From Paramyrothecium sp. XJ0827 (taxonomy: Eukaryota; Ascomycota; Sordariomycetes; Hypocreales; Stachybotryaceae), in NCBI GenBank assembly GCA_020881915.1, contig JAJFPB010000002.1:6273001-6337000 (forward strand): a stretch of 64,000 nt of DNA, given 5' to 3'. The notes below the pieces were generated by a model. It was not told the DNA's origin. It made no database searches and saw only the letters and a program-made list of their open reading frames with translations. Positions 44,309 to 57,200 of the stretch are shown here, piece by piece. The position numbers were made by a program, and so were the translations under genes. Position 1 is the first letter of the stretch, and every line of letters starts with the position of its first letter.

Positions 44309-44959
44309 TATAACAATTGGGGGTAGCCTTATACCGGGAGGTATAGGGTAACTAAGGATTATTGGGGGTTTATTTATCCTTAGATAGAATAATAGGAAAG
44401 TATCTAAAGTACATAAGGGGTTATTACTAGTTTATAAGAGAATAGTATAGTAAAGGTTATTTTGGGGACTATATATTATTAATAGCTAGTAATCTTCTAT
44501 TTATCCTAAGGTAGAATCTACCTATTTATATACTTATTGTAATTACTCTATTAGGGTAATTACTAGTATACTTAGTTTAGTATACTTAGTTATAGTATAT
44601 AAGTATATATATATAATTAGTCCTTTTCTTTACTTAGTATTATATAGGAATTTACTTATATCCTTAGTTCTAGGGTAGTTAGGTACTAGCCCCTTTTCTA
44701 CTTTACTAGGTAGGGACTATATTCTACTAGATCCCTAGAATAGTAGCTATATTATACCTAATATATTCCCCTATTATCTATCTAAATCTCTAGCTATATT
44801 AGTCCTATATAATTATATCCTTGGTAAGGACCGGTATATATTTAGGTTATAATCCACTAGTTAGTTCGCCTAGTTTTTCTATATAGTATCTATTATAATT
44901 AGTATAGGTTATATTTATTCTATACTAGCTTAGTTATGGGGTTAGTGCGGGTTATAATA
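44309..44959 (-). repeat. LTR of element A (3' LTR in element orientation)
   Basis: 651 bp; collinear with 53496-54146. The first ~190 bp are also the reverse complement of the end of the B LTR, so A and B belong to related subfamilies and a hairpin forms around 44309. Confidence 0.85.
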
Positions 44960-47884
44960 TAATGCTCCCCTCCCTAAGGCCTACTCCGGAGGCCTAGCTA
45001 TTCCTTTATATAAATTAGGCCAATTCCTAGATTTCTTAATTATAGCCTAGTAAGTATTCCTTCTTCTTTCCCTTCTTTATAATAATCTTAGAGGCCACTA
45101 TTTACTATTATCTCTATACTAATATTATTTTTAGATTTAGTTTTACTATTATATCTTATACCTATTATTACTTAAAGGATATAGAGTATAAAATACTATT
45201 TAGGTTAAAGTATTACTAGATATATACTTATCTAGGTTATCCTTATAATTTAATAGGTATTTCCCTAATATCTTATAGGTTCCTCCTCCTATCTATTCTC
45301 TGGTTCTTACTAATTATAACTTAGTTTATTAGATAGTTAATAAGAATAAGAAGCTAGAGAAGAAGGAGGTTAAGGTAGAGAAAGAGCTACTTTATTACTA
45401 AGCTACTCTCTCTAAGTCCCTAGCTTACCTAATATAGCTATATTATTAGTACTAGGCCTTAAAAGATAAGAGTACTTACTTAGTAGAAAATACTAAGGCT
45501 AAGGAGGAGATTCTTATTAAAAAGGTAAAGACTATTCTTAATATTTAATTCTTAGCTTATTCTAATATTACTTTTTCTTTAGATATAAATTAGTAGGCCT
45601 TAGGTTTTAAAGTCTTACCTAACTTTAGAATTCCCTTAGTTTTAAGCTAGCTTTATCTAGGTACTTAGGTAGTTCCTAAGTATTTTTACTTTTATTATAA
45701 TTTTTCTATTTAATAAAATATAGTTCTTCTCTATTTTTAGTTTATTTATATATAAGTATTTATTTTACTTTATATTCTTCTTCTTCTATAAGTACCTTAA
45801 TAGTTTCTTCTATAGGTTTATTATCTAGTATTAGTTCTAAAAGTATAATATAAAATACTAGGTAGTATTTTATTATATTAGGTAATTTTAATTTATAATT
45901 AATATCTTTAATTCTATATAAGATTTTAAAGGATCTAAGTTTTTTATAGTCTAGCTTATTACTTAGTTATATTATTTTTATATTTTTTCTAAGTAAGTAG
46001 ACTATATTTCTCTCCTTAAAGATTAGCTCTAGTAATCTTTTTATATTATAATATTTCTTTATTTTCTAATTTATAAATAAAATTTCTTATTTTATTATAT
46101 TATATAATTATTTAAGTTCTTTTACCTTAATAATTACTAGTTTATTAAGGGGTCTCTTATATTTAGTATACTTAATAGTTAGTTTAAATCTATAATTTAT
46201 ATAAAATAGTAATATTTTAGTGGTTTCTAACTTAGTACTATTATAGCAGTATTACATTATAGGTAGCTATTTTATTTAATTCTTTTATTAGTAGTTAATA
46301 TAGTAGTAGAGATATTATTCTAAGATTTAATTTATATATTCTATTTATCTATTTATTTATAAGTAGTATATAGTACTTAGTTTATAGTTAATACCTAGAA
46401 GAGCTACTAATTCTTACTAGAACTTAGATATAAATATAGGTTCTCTATTAGAGATAATTTCTTCTAGTATACTATATTAGCTTATAATATACTTATAATA
46501 GTAATATACTATATCTTTAATATTAATTACCTTATTATAGGTAATAAAGTAAATATATTTAGTAAACCTATTAAGAATAATAAAAATATTATTATAGCTA
46601 TCTTTAGAGCTTAGTTTCTTTAATCTAGGGAGCTTAATAATAAAGTCCTATAAGATTAATTACTAAGGTCTGGTTAGTATTAGTAGTAGTTTAAGATATC
46701 TATAAGGTTTATACCTTAAGGCTTTGGTTTTATTATAGATATTATATTTTCTTATAACTCTTTCTATATCTTTTTTTATTCTAGGGTAGCTATATATCTA
46801 ATATACTACTTCTATAGTTTTTTTAATTCCCTTATATCTAATAGTATAGTACCTATAGATTTTAATTAGAATTTCTTCTTATATTTCTTTTAAGATCTAT
46901 ATCTAGTTATTATATATAGGTACTATACTATATTCTATATTTACTTCTATAGGTACTTCTATAATATATATAATATATTTTTTACTTTATTCTCTAATTT
47001 TATTATATTACTTATCTTCTATTTTAATTTTATAGGTTTTAATTAGATTAATAGTTTTCTACTTATAGTTCCTTTCTAAGTTTAGGTATAGTAATTATTA
47101 TATTACCTTAGGGATTTCTTATTTATATTTACTTTTCTAGCTAAGTATATTAGTATATTTATTTTTAGATCCTTTCTAATAAATAATTTTATAATTAAAG
47201 AGTATAAGTATTTCTATATAGTAGACTTATTTTACTATTAAGGTTTAGGTTATAGTAAAGTAAGTAATATTTTTATAGTTAATATAGACCTTAATCTTAT
47301 ATTTTATACTTATAAGGTAGTATTAGAATTCCTTAAATACTTTAATAATTACTATAAATTCTTTATTATAGATAAGGTAGTAAAGTAGGGATCTAGTAAT
47401 TTTCTTAGACTAGAAAGTAATAGAATATAGGAGTTTATTATTTTCTATTTATTTAATAGTAGTACTAAGGGTATAGTTAGAGGTATTAGTTTCTAAGATA
47501 ATTTACTTCTTTAGATTAAAAGTTACTAAAATAGGTTTACTAATAATTTATTCTTTAATCTCCTTAAAGGCTTATTAGATCTCTAAGATCTACTTAAAAG
47601 GTATATCTTTTTTAATTAAATCTATTAGTAATTTAGTAATCTTTCTAAAGTATTTAATAAAGTATTTATAATAATTTATAAATCCTAGGAAACTCTAAAT
47701 ATCTTTAATATTATCTATAGGGGGCTTCTATTCTTTAATTACTATAATTTTACTTTTCTTTATTTAAATCTTATTAAATTAAATAGTATATCTAAAGAAG
47801 TTTACTTTATATATATAGAAGTTACTTTTAGTAAGTTCTACTAGGAGTTTAGTATCTTATAGTACCTAGAGTACTTTATATATA

Positions 47885-47932
47885 ACGTACATGATAAGCG
47901 AGTGCACCAACCAAGCGAGTGCACCAAAAATT
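47885..47932 (+). repeat. Left terminal inverted repeat of the pogo element
   Basis: Starts ACGTACATGATAAGCG. It contains AAGCGAGTGCACCAA twice in tandem, a likely double transposase-binding site. Confidence 0.95.
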
Positions 47933-47982
47933 ACTCAATCTCTCCTCTTTACATCTAATCAACTATTTCTCAACCACCAAAT

Positions 47983-49634
47983 ATGTCACAATCAAATAAT
48001 GAAGCTAATATGCTTCTCGCTCTTCGGGCCCTTCAAAATGACCGAAACTGGGTCTACGACCCGCCGCAAGATATACCAAGGTGGATTATTATGCCCTTCG
48101 TCGCCGACAGAGGGGCATCCAGTCTCGGCGCGATACCATCCCCAACTCACGGAGACTATCCGATCTAGAGGAGCAGATTATTGTCCAGTTCATTCTCGAC
48201 CTGGATTCGCGAGGATTTCCCCGCGACTGCGTGGTGTTGAAGAAATGGCCAACCGACTGCTCGCTGACCGCGACGCGTCACCTGTCGGCAAGCGCTGGGC
48301 TTCCAACTTCGTCAGGCGACAACCAGAGCTCAAGACGCGTTTTTTTCGTAAATATGACTATCAGAGGGCTAAATGCGAAGATCCAACCATTATTCGCAAT
48401 TGGTTCCGGCTCGTGGAGAACACAATCGCGAAATATGGCATCGACCTAGCCGATATCTACAACTTTGATGAGACCGGCTTTATGATGGGCATAATTGCAA
48501 GCGGAATGGTCGTCACAGGTGCAGATAGGCGTGGAAACCCGAAATCAGTCCAGCCTGGAAACCGGGAATGGGTTACAGTCATTCAGGCGATTAATGCCGA
48601 AGGCTGGGCGATCGCGCCGTTCATCGTGGTCGCGGGCCAATATCACCTCGCAAGCTGGTACCAGGAAAGCAACCTTCCGGGCGACTGGGCTATTGCGACA
48701 ACTCAAAATGGTTGGACCGACAATGAGACCGGCCTTGAGTGGCTAAAACACTTTGACCGGCATACCAAGGCCCGATCAACCGGTCGCTATCGTCTTCTGA
48801 TCCTCGATGGGCATGGAAGTCACCACTCGGTTGACTTTGAGAAATATTGTGAAGATAACCATATCATTACGCTGTGTATGCCGCCTCATTCGTCTCACCT
48901 ACTTCAGCCTCTTGATGTCGGGTGCTTTGGGCCGCTCAAAAGGCATACGGTCGAGAAATAGAGCATCTGATCAGGTGCTCTATAACCCACGTTTCTAAGA
49001 CTGAGTTCTTTCTGGCATTTTACGCCGCCCACCAAGCCGCCATAATAGAAATTAATATCAAAGGGGGTTTTAGAGGGGCCGGGCTTGTTCCTTTAGACCC
49101 AGAAAGTGTCATATCGAAGCTTGATGTGCAGGTACGAACTCCAACACCGATTGAGGAGGAGGCCGGCCTCCCCGACCCTTGGGTGCCCAAGACGCCAAAG
49201 ACGGTCCTTGAGGCTACCTCTCAATCTGAATACCTTGAAAGACGAATCAGAAGGCACCAGGAAGCTCCCCAGCATCTATTGTTGATGCGCTTAAGTCATT
49301 TTCTAAGGGAACGAAGGCGATAATGCATCAAATAGCATTATTAAAGTCTGAGAACCAGATCCTTCGACAGGCAAATGAGACTCTTAGCAAGCGGCGTAGG
49401 GCAAAAAGAACCCGGCTACAGAATGGAGGGAAGATGACTATAGGTGAGGGAAGGGATGAGATTGATCAGAAAGACGTTGATGCGCAGATAATGGCTGGAT
49501 TGTTGAGAAGTGGTGGTCGAGGGAGGTCAGCACTGGCGAGAGAAAGGCGCTGTAGAACCTGTGGAAATACCGGACATAATTCAAGAACATGTCAGATAGT
49601 TGTGTTAGTATCTGAAGAAGACGATAGTGATTAA
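47983..49634 (+). pseudogene. pogo/Fot-type transposase, frameshifted
   Basis: Likely start at 47983 (MSQSNNEANMLLALRALQND). Homologous reading then moves between frames: DYYALRRRQRGIQSRRDTIP (from 48084), change near 48213, LRGVEEMANRLLADRDASPV and KRWASNFVRRQPELKTRFFR (CENP-B-type HTH), YNFDETGFMMG (first Asp of the DDE triad), RYRLLILDGHGSHHS (second Asp), HSSHLLQPLDVGCFGPLK (third Asp). Change near 48950, then YGREIEHLIRCSITHVSKTE and GGFRGAGLVPLDPESVISKL; change near 49262, then SFSKGTKAIMHQIALLKSEN and a C-terminal zinc knuckle (CRTCGNTGHNSRTC). At least four frameshifts and no obvious RIP-type stops. The catalytic triad is intact but no full-length protein can be made. Confidence 0.88.
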
Positions 49635-49692
49635 TTTTAATTGATTAGATGTTTTGTAGTGATTTTAAGTAATGTTCTATTTTAATGGTGTG

Positions 49693-49740
49693 AATTTTTG
49701 GTGCACTCGCTTGGTTGGTGCACTCGCTTATCATGTACGT
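49693..49740 (-). repeat. Right terminal inverted repeat of the pogo element
   Basis: Exact reverse complement of 47885-47932, ending TCATGTACGT before TA. Confidence 0.95.
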
Positions 49741-52700
49741 TATACTCTTTATATTACTTTTTATTCTCTAAAAAAATAAGTATATTATCTAAGTAAATAA
49801 TAATAAAGTTATTTATAAATTCTCTTAGAATATAGTTAATTATATATTAAAATATAGCTAATATATTAATTAGACTAAATAGTATTACTAAGGTTTTAAA
49901 GAGTCTGAATTTTATATAAAAGGCAGTCTTTTATTTATTTTCTTTCTTTATTTTAATTAGATTATAGGTACCTTTAAGATTAAGTATAGTAAAAATTATT
50001 TTACTATATAGGTAATCTCTTATTTTAGTAATAAGGGGTAAAGATATTCTACCTTTAATTATAATATTATTTAGTTAGTAATAATCTATATATAAATAAA
50101 GTTTCTTATTCTTTTTTAGGATAAATATAATAGAATATCTAGTAGGTAATATTAACTATTAAATATATCTCTTTTTAAGGTTCTTATTAATATATTCTTT
50201 TAATATTTTTAGTTCTTTAGTATTAAGGTTATAGATTAGTAGGAAGTAGGTCTTTTTTCTATTAATTAGGTAGATTTTATAGTTCTATTCTAAGTATTTG
50301 GGGAGTCTACTTTCTAGGTTTTCTATAAATAACTTTATATATTTATAGTACTTTTCTAAGATATTTATAAACCTATTTTCTACTTCTTATTTTACTTATA
50401 TTTATTTCTTAATACTATATATAAGGGTATAGATAAGGTTAATTACTTTTTGCTTATAGGTAGATATTACTTAGCTCTATTTATATTATATACTAGGTTA
50501 TATTCTATTATTAGTTAATACTTTAGCTTTTACCTAATAATCCTTCTATCTTAGGAGGGTTCTTCCTTTCTTAAATAGGGTTCTATTATAAATATTTACT
50601 TCTTTTCTCTTTTTTAGTTTCTTTTTCCTTACTTAGGGCAGTTATAATTCTACTATTATAACTTAGCTATTATTCTAATTAAAGGTAGATCTTTGATTCT
50701 TTAGCTATAGTTTACCTAGAAATATATTAAATTATACTTATATTATATTAAGGGTAATATTATAAGTAACTCCTTATATTATTATATAAAGAATTACTTC
50801 TTTATTTATTAGTCCCTTATTATAAGTAAAAGGAACTCCTTCTATATTTATAACTTTATATAGTTTCTTCTTTCTTCTCTATAGGATTTTATATTAGTTT
50901 ATAAAATTAGAATTAATATAATTTTCCTTAGTACTAATATCTACTTTAGTATTAATAATTATATCCTAGACTATAAAGTTAATATAGTACCTTTACTATT
51001 CTACCTATCCTTACTTTTAGATTATAGTAATAGTTTATTACTTCCTTCTATTGCCCTATAGCCTAATTATAGTTAATAGATCTTATTTTTTACTTAATTA
51101 CTTTATATAGGGATCTTATTAATTCTTTATTTAGCTTCTCTAATACTAATAAGTAGTTTATTACTTATCTCTTTTATATAGATAGTATATCTATAGTAGA
51201 TTTAATATAGGTAGTAGTATTTCTTATATTTTTAGGTATACTTTTCTTTTATAGTACCTATTATCTTAGGTTCTATTTCCCTATAAAGGTATATTCTTTT
51301 TACTTTATATTTTTTATAGTTATAGTAGTAATATAGATTATTCTCTATATAGCTAATCTCTATAGGACTAGATTTAGTTCTATGGGCTATAGGTATTTTC
51401 TTCTTATAGTTATAAGTAGTATATCCTATTCTATAGTAATATTTCTTTCTTAGGGGCCTATTAAGAAATTATAAGATTACTATTTTAATATATTTATAGT
51501 CTTTATTTAGAAGTATATTTTCTAACTAAATATACTCCCTTCTATATTTACCTTAGAATCTATAGAGTTAATTAATTTTTGCTTAGTAGTATATTTAGTA
51601 TTTATTAATCTTATAGATTTTTCCTACTTTAAAGTAATACTCTTTAGAATATTCCTTACTTAATCTAAGAATTATAATTTAGTATCTAAGGTAATATATC
51701 TTAACTTCCTAATAGAGTATCTCTTTAAATCTATAGGGGTTTTCTATTTTAGTACCTTATATATATATAGGGAATATATTTTATTTTGCTTTAGTAGTAA
51801 GGTAGATTAGATATTAGTATATTATATAAGATACCTATAAGATTTTATTATACCTATAGTAATTAGGATTAAATAGGGGGTTATATTAAGAGTTAATAGT
51901 AAATCTTACTCCCTATAGGCTTATAGTAGCCTTTGTAGTTACTACTTAGATATATATTTCCTAATCTCTAAAAAGTAGGTTATATTACTTAGTTCTAGCC
52001 TTAATTAATATATAATTAAGTAGGAGTGGGGTACCTTTAGTAGTACCTATACTTAATTCTAATTTATTATCTAAGGGTTTACTAATTATAGGGGTTTCTT
52101 TTAGTAAGTTAGTTAGGCTAGTAATATTAGAGATATCTTTAATTATTACTTATTAATTAAGAATATCCTTAGTAGGTTCCTATTTAGTAATAATATTAAT
52201 TAATTATTTTTTAATTATATTAATATTATATTAGTCTTCTTAGACTAGCTAGAAATAGGTTTTCTTTTTATTTTAGGATTTACTTCTATAGTCCTATATA
52301 TAGTATCCCTTTTTTCTATAGTTATAGTAGAAGAAGTCTTTCCCTTATTTCTAAATAATATTAATTTCTATAGATTCTACTATAACTCTATAGGCTATAG
52401 GAATAAATTTCTTCTTTTCTTAACTTACCTAGTAGGAGATTTTAAATTTCTTTATCTTATTTTCTTATCCCCTTTTCTTCTAGTATTTCTAATTATAGTT
52501 ATTAATTTCTACTACTTTATATATATATTCTAATAATAAGACTTTATTATATTTAATTTTAATAAGTTTATTTTTTATATTAGATTTAATTCTATTATAA
52601 AAGGTCTTCTTTAGGATATTCTCTAGTTAATAGAGTAATATAGTAATATAAAGGAACTTAGTAATAAGCTTAGTATAGGACCTAATTTATTTAAGTAAAT

Positions 52701-53495
52701 TAAGGGCTCTCTTAGTATTCTATATTTTATTAGTTATCTTAAAAATATATTTAATTTCTTCCTTAAACTTCTAGAAGCTTATAAAAATATATTTAATATA
52801 ATCTATTTAGAAAATAGAAATATTATTAATATAGTCTTAAAGTATAGGCTTAAACTAGATTTATACTTTTCTAATTAAATTATAAGCTATAAATATAACT
52901 CTATTATAGTCTTATATAAAGAGTAAGGGGTAATCTAGGTAATATACTTTAAGTAATATAATAAATATTTAGAGCTTACTTAGGGTACTATTAAAGGGCT
53001 TAGGCTTTTTAGTTTATAGAATAGCTCCCTTATCTTTTTAGGCCCCTATAGCTCTACTAAGATTTATATTTTAAAGTTATTTAAGTATTTTCTTATTTTT
53101 CTTAGATTTCTCTATATAGAGTTATATTATATTAGCTATTTCCTTTTTAAGGGTTTTAATAAGCTACTTTAGTTTATAGGCTTATTAAGTATTAAGGATA
53201 TTATTTTAAAATTAATTAAGCTTTTTATTAGTAATTTAAATATTCTTCTAGACTTTTACTTATAAGGTAGTAATTTTATTATTATTATTAGAGTCTAATT
53301 ATAAGACTAGGTCTTTATTTATAATAATATTATCTCCTAAGGGGGTTTTCTTAGAAGTAACTTTAGTAAGTAGAGGCCTTAGTACTATAGGGCAGGCTAT
53401 TTTCTTTTCCTTGGGGGTTAGCTTAATTAACTTACTTACTATTTTTAATATTGCTTTAGGTATAATAGTATTACCTAGAATAAGAGCTATTAATA

Positions 53496-54146
53496 TATAA
53501 TAATTAGGGGTAGCTTTATACTAGAAGATATAAGGTAACTAAGGATTATTAGGGGTTTATTTATTCTTAGATAGAATAATAAGAAAGTATCTAAAGTATA
53601 TAAGGGGTTATTACTAGTCTATAAGAGAATAATATAGTAAAGGTTATTTTAGGGACTATATATTATTAATAGCTAGTAGTCTTTTATCTATCCTAAGGTA
53701 GAATCTACCTATTTATATACTTATTATAATTACTCCATTAGAGTAATTACTAGTATACTTAGTTTAGTATACTTAGTTATAGTACATAAGTATATATATA
53801 TAATTAGTCCTTTTTCTTACTTAGTATTATATAAGAATTTACCTATATCCTTAGTTCTAGGGTAGTTAGGTACTAGCCCCTTTTCTACCTTACTAGGCGG
53901 GGACCATATTCTACTAGATCCCTAGGATAGTAGCTATATTACGCCTAATATATTCCCCTATTATTTATCTAAACCTCTGGCTATATTAGTCCTATATAAC
54001 TATATCCTTAGTAAGGACTAGTATATATTTAGGTTATGGTCCACTAGTTAGTTCGCCTAGTTTTTCTACGTAGTATTTATTATAACCGGTACAGGTTATA
54101 TTTATTCTATACTGGCTTAGTCACGGGGTTAGTGCAGGTCATAATA
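53496..54146 (-). repeat. LTR of element A (5' LTR in element orientation)
   Basis: 651 bp, the same length as 44309-44959. It forms the centre of the large inverted repeat. Confidence 0.85.
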
Positions 54147-54151
54147 CTAAG

Positions 54152-54220
54152 GATAAATAAACCCCAGTAATCCTTAGTTACCCTATACCTTTTAGTATAA
54201 GGCTACCCCTAATTATTATA
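54152..54220 (+). repeat. 5' LTR of element B, right part
   Basis: Last 69 bp of B's 5' LTR, displaced by the insertion of element A; matches 61460-61528. Confidence 0.8.
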
Positions 54221-57200
54221 TATTAATAGCTCTTATTCTAGGTAATACTATTATACCTAAAGTAATATTAAAAATAGTAGGTAAATTAACTAAGTTAATC
54301 CCTAAGGAAAAGGAGGTAACCTACTCTATAGTACTAAGGCCTTTACTTACTAAGGTTACTTCTAAGAAAATCCCCTTAGGAGATAATATTATTATAAATA
54401 AGGACCTAGCCTTATAATTAGACTCTAATAATAATAATAAAATTACTACTTTATAAGTAAAAGTCTAAGAGAATATCTAGATTATTAATAAAAAACTTAA
54501 TTAACTTTAAAATAATATTCTTAATACTTAATAAGCCTATAAACTAAAGTAGCTTATTAAAACCCTTAAAAAGGAAATAGCTAATATAATATAACTCTAT
54601 ATAGAAGAATTTAAGAAAAATAGGAAAATACTTAAATAACTTTAGAATATAAACCTTAGTAGAGCTATAGGGGCCTAAAAAGATAAAAAAGCTATTTTAT
54701 AAACTAAAAAGCCTAAGCCCTTTAATAGTACCCTAAGTAAGCTTTAAATATTTATTATATTACTTAAAGTATATTATTTAGATTACCTTTTACTCTTTAT
54801 ATAAAACTATAATAAAGTTATATTTATAGCTTATAATCTAACTAAAAAAGTATAAACCTAGTTTAAGTCTATACTCTAAAATTATATAAATAATACTTCT
54901 ATTTTCTAAATAGATTATATTAAATATATCTTTATAAGCTTCTAGAAATTTAAAGAAGAAATTAAATATATTTTTAAAATAATTAATAAAATATAAAATA
55001 CTAAAAGAGCTCTTAACTTACTTAAATAAACTAGGTCCTATACTAAGCTTATTACTAAATTCCTCTATATTACTATACTACTTTATTAGCTAGAGAATAT
55101 CCTAAAGAAAACCTTCTATAATAAGATTAAACCTAATATAAAAAATAAACTTATTAAAGTTAAATATAATAAAGTCTTATTATTAGAATATATATATAAA
55201 GTAGTAGAAATTAATAATTATAATTAGGAATACTAGAAGAAAAGGGGGTAAGAAAATAAGATAAAGAAATTTAAAACCCCCTACTAGGTAAATTAAGAAA
55301 AGAAGAAATTTATTCCTATAAGCTATAGAACTATAGTAAGACCTATAGAAATTAATATTATCTAGAAATAAGAAAAAGACTTTTTCTACTATAACTATAG
55401 AAAAAAGGAATACTATATATAGGACTATAGAAGTAAATCCTAAGATAGAAAGAAAATCTATTTTTAACTAATCTAAGAAGACTAGTATAATATTAATATA
55501 ATTAAAAAATAATTAATTAATATTATTACTAAATAAGAACCTACTAAAAATATCCCTAACTAATAAGTAATAATTAAAAATATCTCTAATATTACTAGCC
55601 TAACTAACTTACTAAGAGGAACCCCTATAATTAGTAAACCCTTAGATAATAAATTAGAATTAAGTATAAGTACTACTAAAGGTACCTTACTTCTACTTAA
55701 CTATATATTAATTAAGACTAGAACTAAGTAATATAATCTACTTTTTAGAGATTAGGAAGTATATATTTAAGTAGTAATTATAAAGGTAGCTATAAGTCTA
55801 TAGGGAGTAAGATTTATTATTAACTCTTAATATAGCCCCCTATTTAATTCTAATTACTATAGATATAATAAAATCTTATAGGTATCTTATATAGTATACT
55901 AATATCTAATCTACCTTATAACTAAGATAAAATAAAATATATTTCTTATATATATCTAAGATACTAAGATAGAAAACCCCTATATATTTAAGGAAATACC
56001 CTACTAGGAGATTAAGATATATTACCTTAGATATTAAATTATAATTCTTAAACTAAGTAAGAAATACCCTAAAGAATATTACTTTAAAGTAGAAGAAACC
56101 TATAAAACTAATAAATATTAAATATACTACTAAATAAAGATTAATTAATTTTATAGACTTTAAGGTAAGTATAAAAGAGAGTATATCTAATTAAAAAATA
56201 TACTTCTAAATAAAGACTATAAATATATTAAAATAGTAATCTTATAGTTTCTTAATAGGCTCCTAAGAAGGGAATATTACTATAGGATAAGGTACTCTAC
56301 CTACAACTATAAGAAAAAAGTACCTATAGCCTATAGAACTAAACCTAGCCCTATAGAAATTAGCTATATAAAAGATAATCTATATTACTACTATAACTAT
56401 AAAAAATATAAAATAAAAAGAATATATCTTTATAAGGAAATAGAACCTAAGATAATAAGTACTATAAAGGAAGAATATACTTAGAAGTATAAAGAATATT
56501 ACTACCTATATTAAACCTACTATAGGTATACTATTTATATAAAGGAGATAAGTAATAAATTACCTACTAATATTAGAGAAACTAAATAGAGAATTAATAG
56601 GATCTTAGTATAAAGTAATTAAGTAAAAAATAAGATCTATTAATTATAATTAGACTATAGGGTAATAAAAGGAAGTAATAAACTATTACTATAATCTAAA
56701 AATAAAAATAAATAAAATAATAAGGGTACTATATTAACTTTATAATCTAGGGTATAATTATTAATATTAAAGTAAATACTAGTACTAAGGAAAATTATAT
56801 TAATTCTAACTTTATAAATTAATATAAAATCCTATAAAGAAGGAAGAAGAAACTATATAAAGCTATAAATATAGAAGAAGTTCCTTTTACTTATAATAAG
56901 GAACTAATAAATAAAGAGGTAATTCTTTATATAATAATATAGAGAATTACTTATAATATTACCTTTAATATAATATAAGTATAATTTAATATACTTCTAA
57001 ATAAATTATAGCTAAAGGACTAAAGATCTACCTTTAATTAGAATAATAGCTAAGTTATAATAATAAAATTATAATAGTCCTAAATAAGAAAAAGGAAATA
57101 AAGAAATAAGAAAGAAGTAGATATTTATAATAAAACTCTATTTAGAAAAGGAAGGACCCTTCTAAGATAGAAGGATTATTAGGTAAAAGCTAAAGTATTA

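Larger units (their letters stand above)
47885..49740 (+). mobile_element. pogo/Fot-type DNA transposon (Tc1/mariner superfamily)
   Basis: 1856 bp bounded by 48-bp perfect terminal inverted repeats and a TA target duplication (47883-47884 and 49741-49742). Composition is normal, in strong contrast to the AT-rich retrotransposon around it. It carries one decayed transposase gene. The insertion point in element A corresponds to just after the RT YxDD motif (B coordinate about 57975). Confidence 0.95.
45660..53495 (-). pseudogene. RIP-destroyed gag-pol of element A
   Basis: Reverse complement of B's gag-pol apart from the pogo insertion at 47885-49740. The RT region lies around 49760-50180 on the minus strand. 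No open frame survives. Confidence 0.75.
44309..54146 (-). mobile_element. Ty3/gypsy LTR retrotransposon 'A', inverted, inside the 5' LTR of B
   Basis: Two direct LTRs of 651 bp each (44309-44959 and 53496-54146), flanked by the 5-bp target duplication CTAAG (44304-44308 and 54147-54151). The uninterrupted target is visible in B's 3' LTR near 61462 (CTATCTAAGGATAAATAAAC). Coding direction is minus: 45660-53495 is the reverse complement of B's interior. A 1856-bp pogo element interrupts it. LTR termini now read TA..TA, as expected if TG..CA were RIP-mutated. About 700 bp next to the left LTR (44960-45660) have no counterpart in B. Confidence 0.88.

Noticed and set aside
44309..44510. A foldback or MITE element centred on the hairpin near 44309
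   Set aside because: The hairpin is explained by element A's LTR start being the reverse complement of the B LTR end into which it inserted, with a CTAAG duplication.
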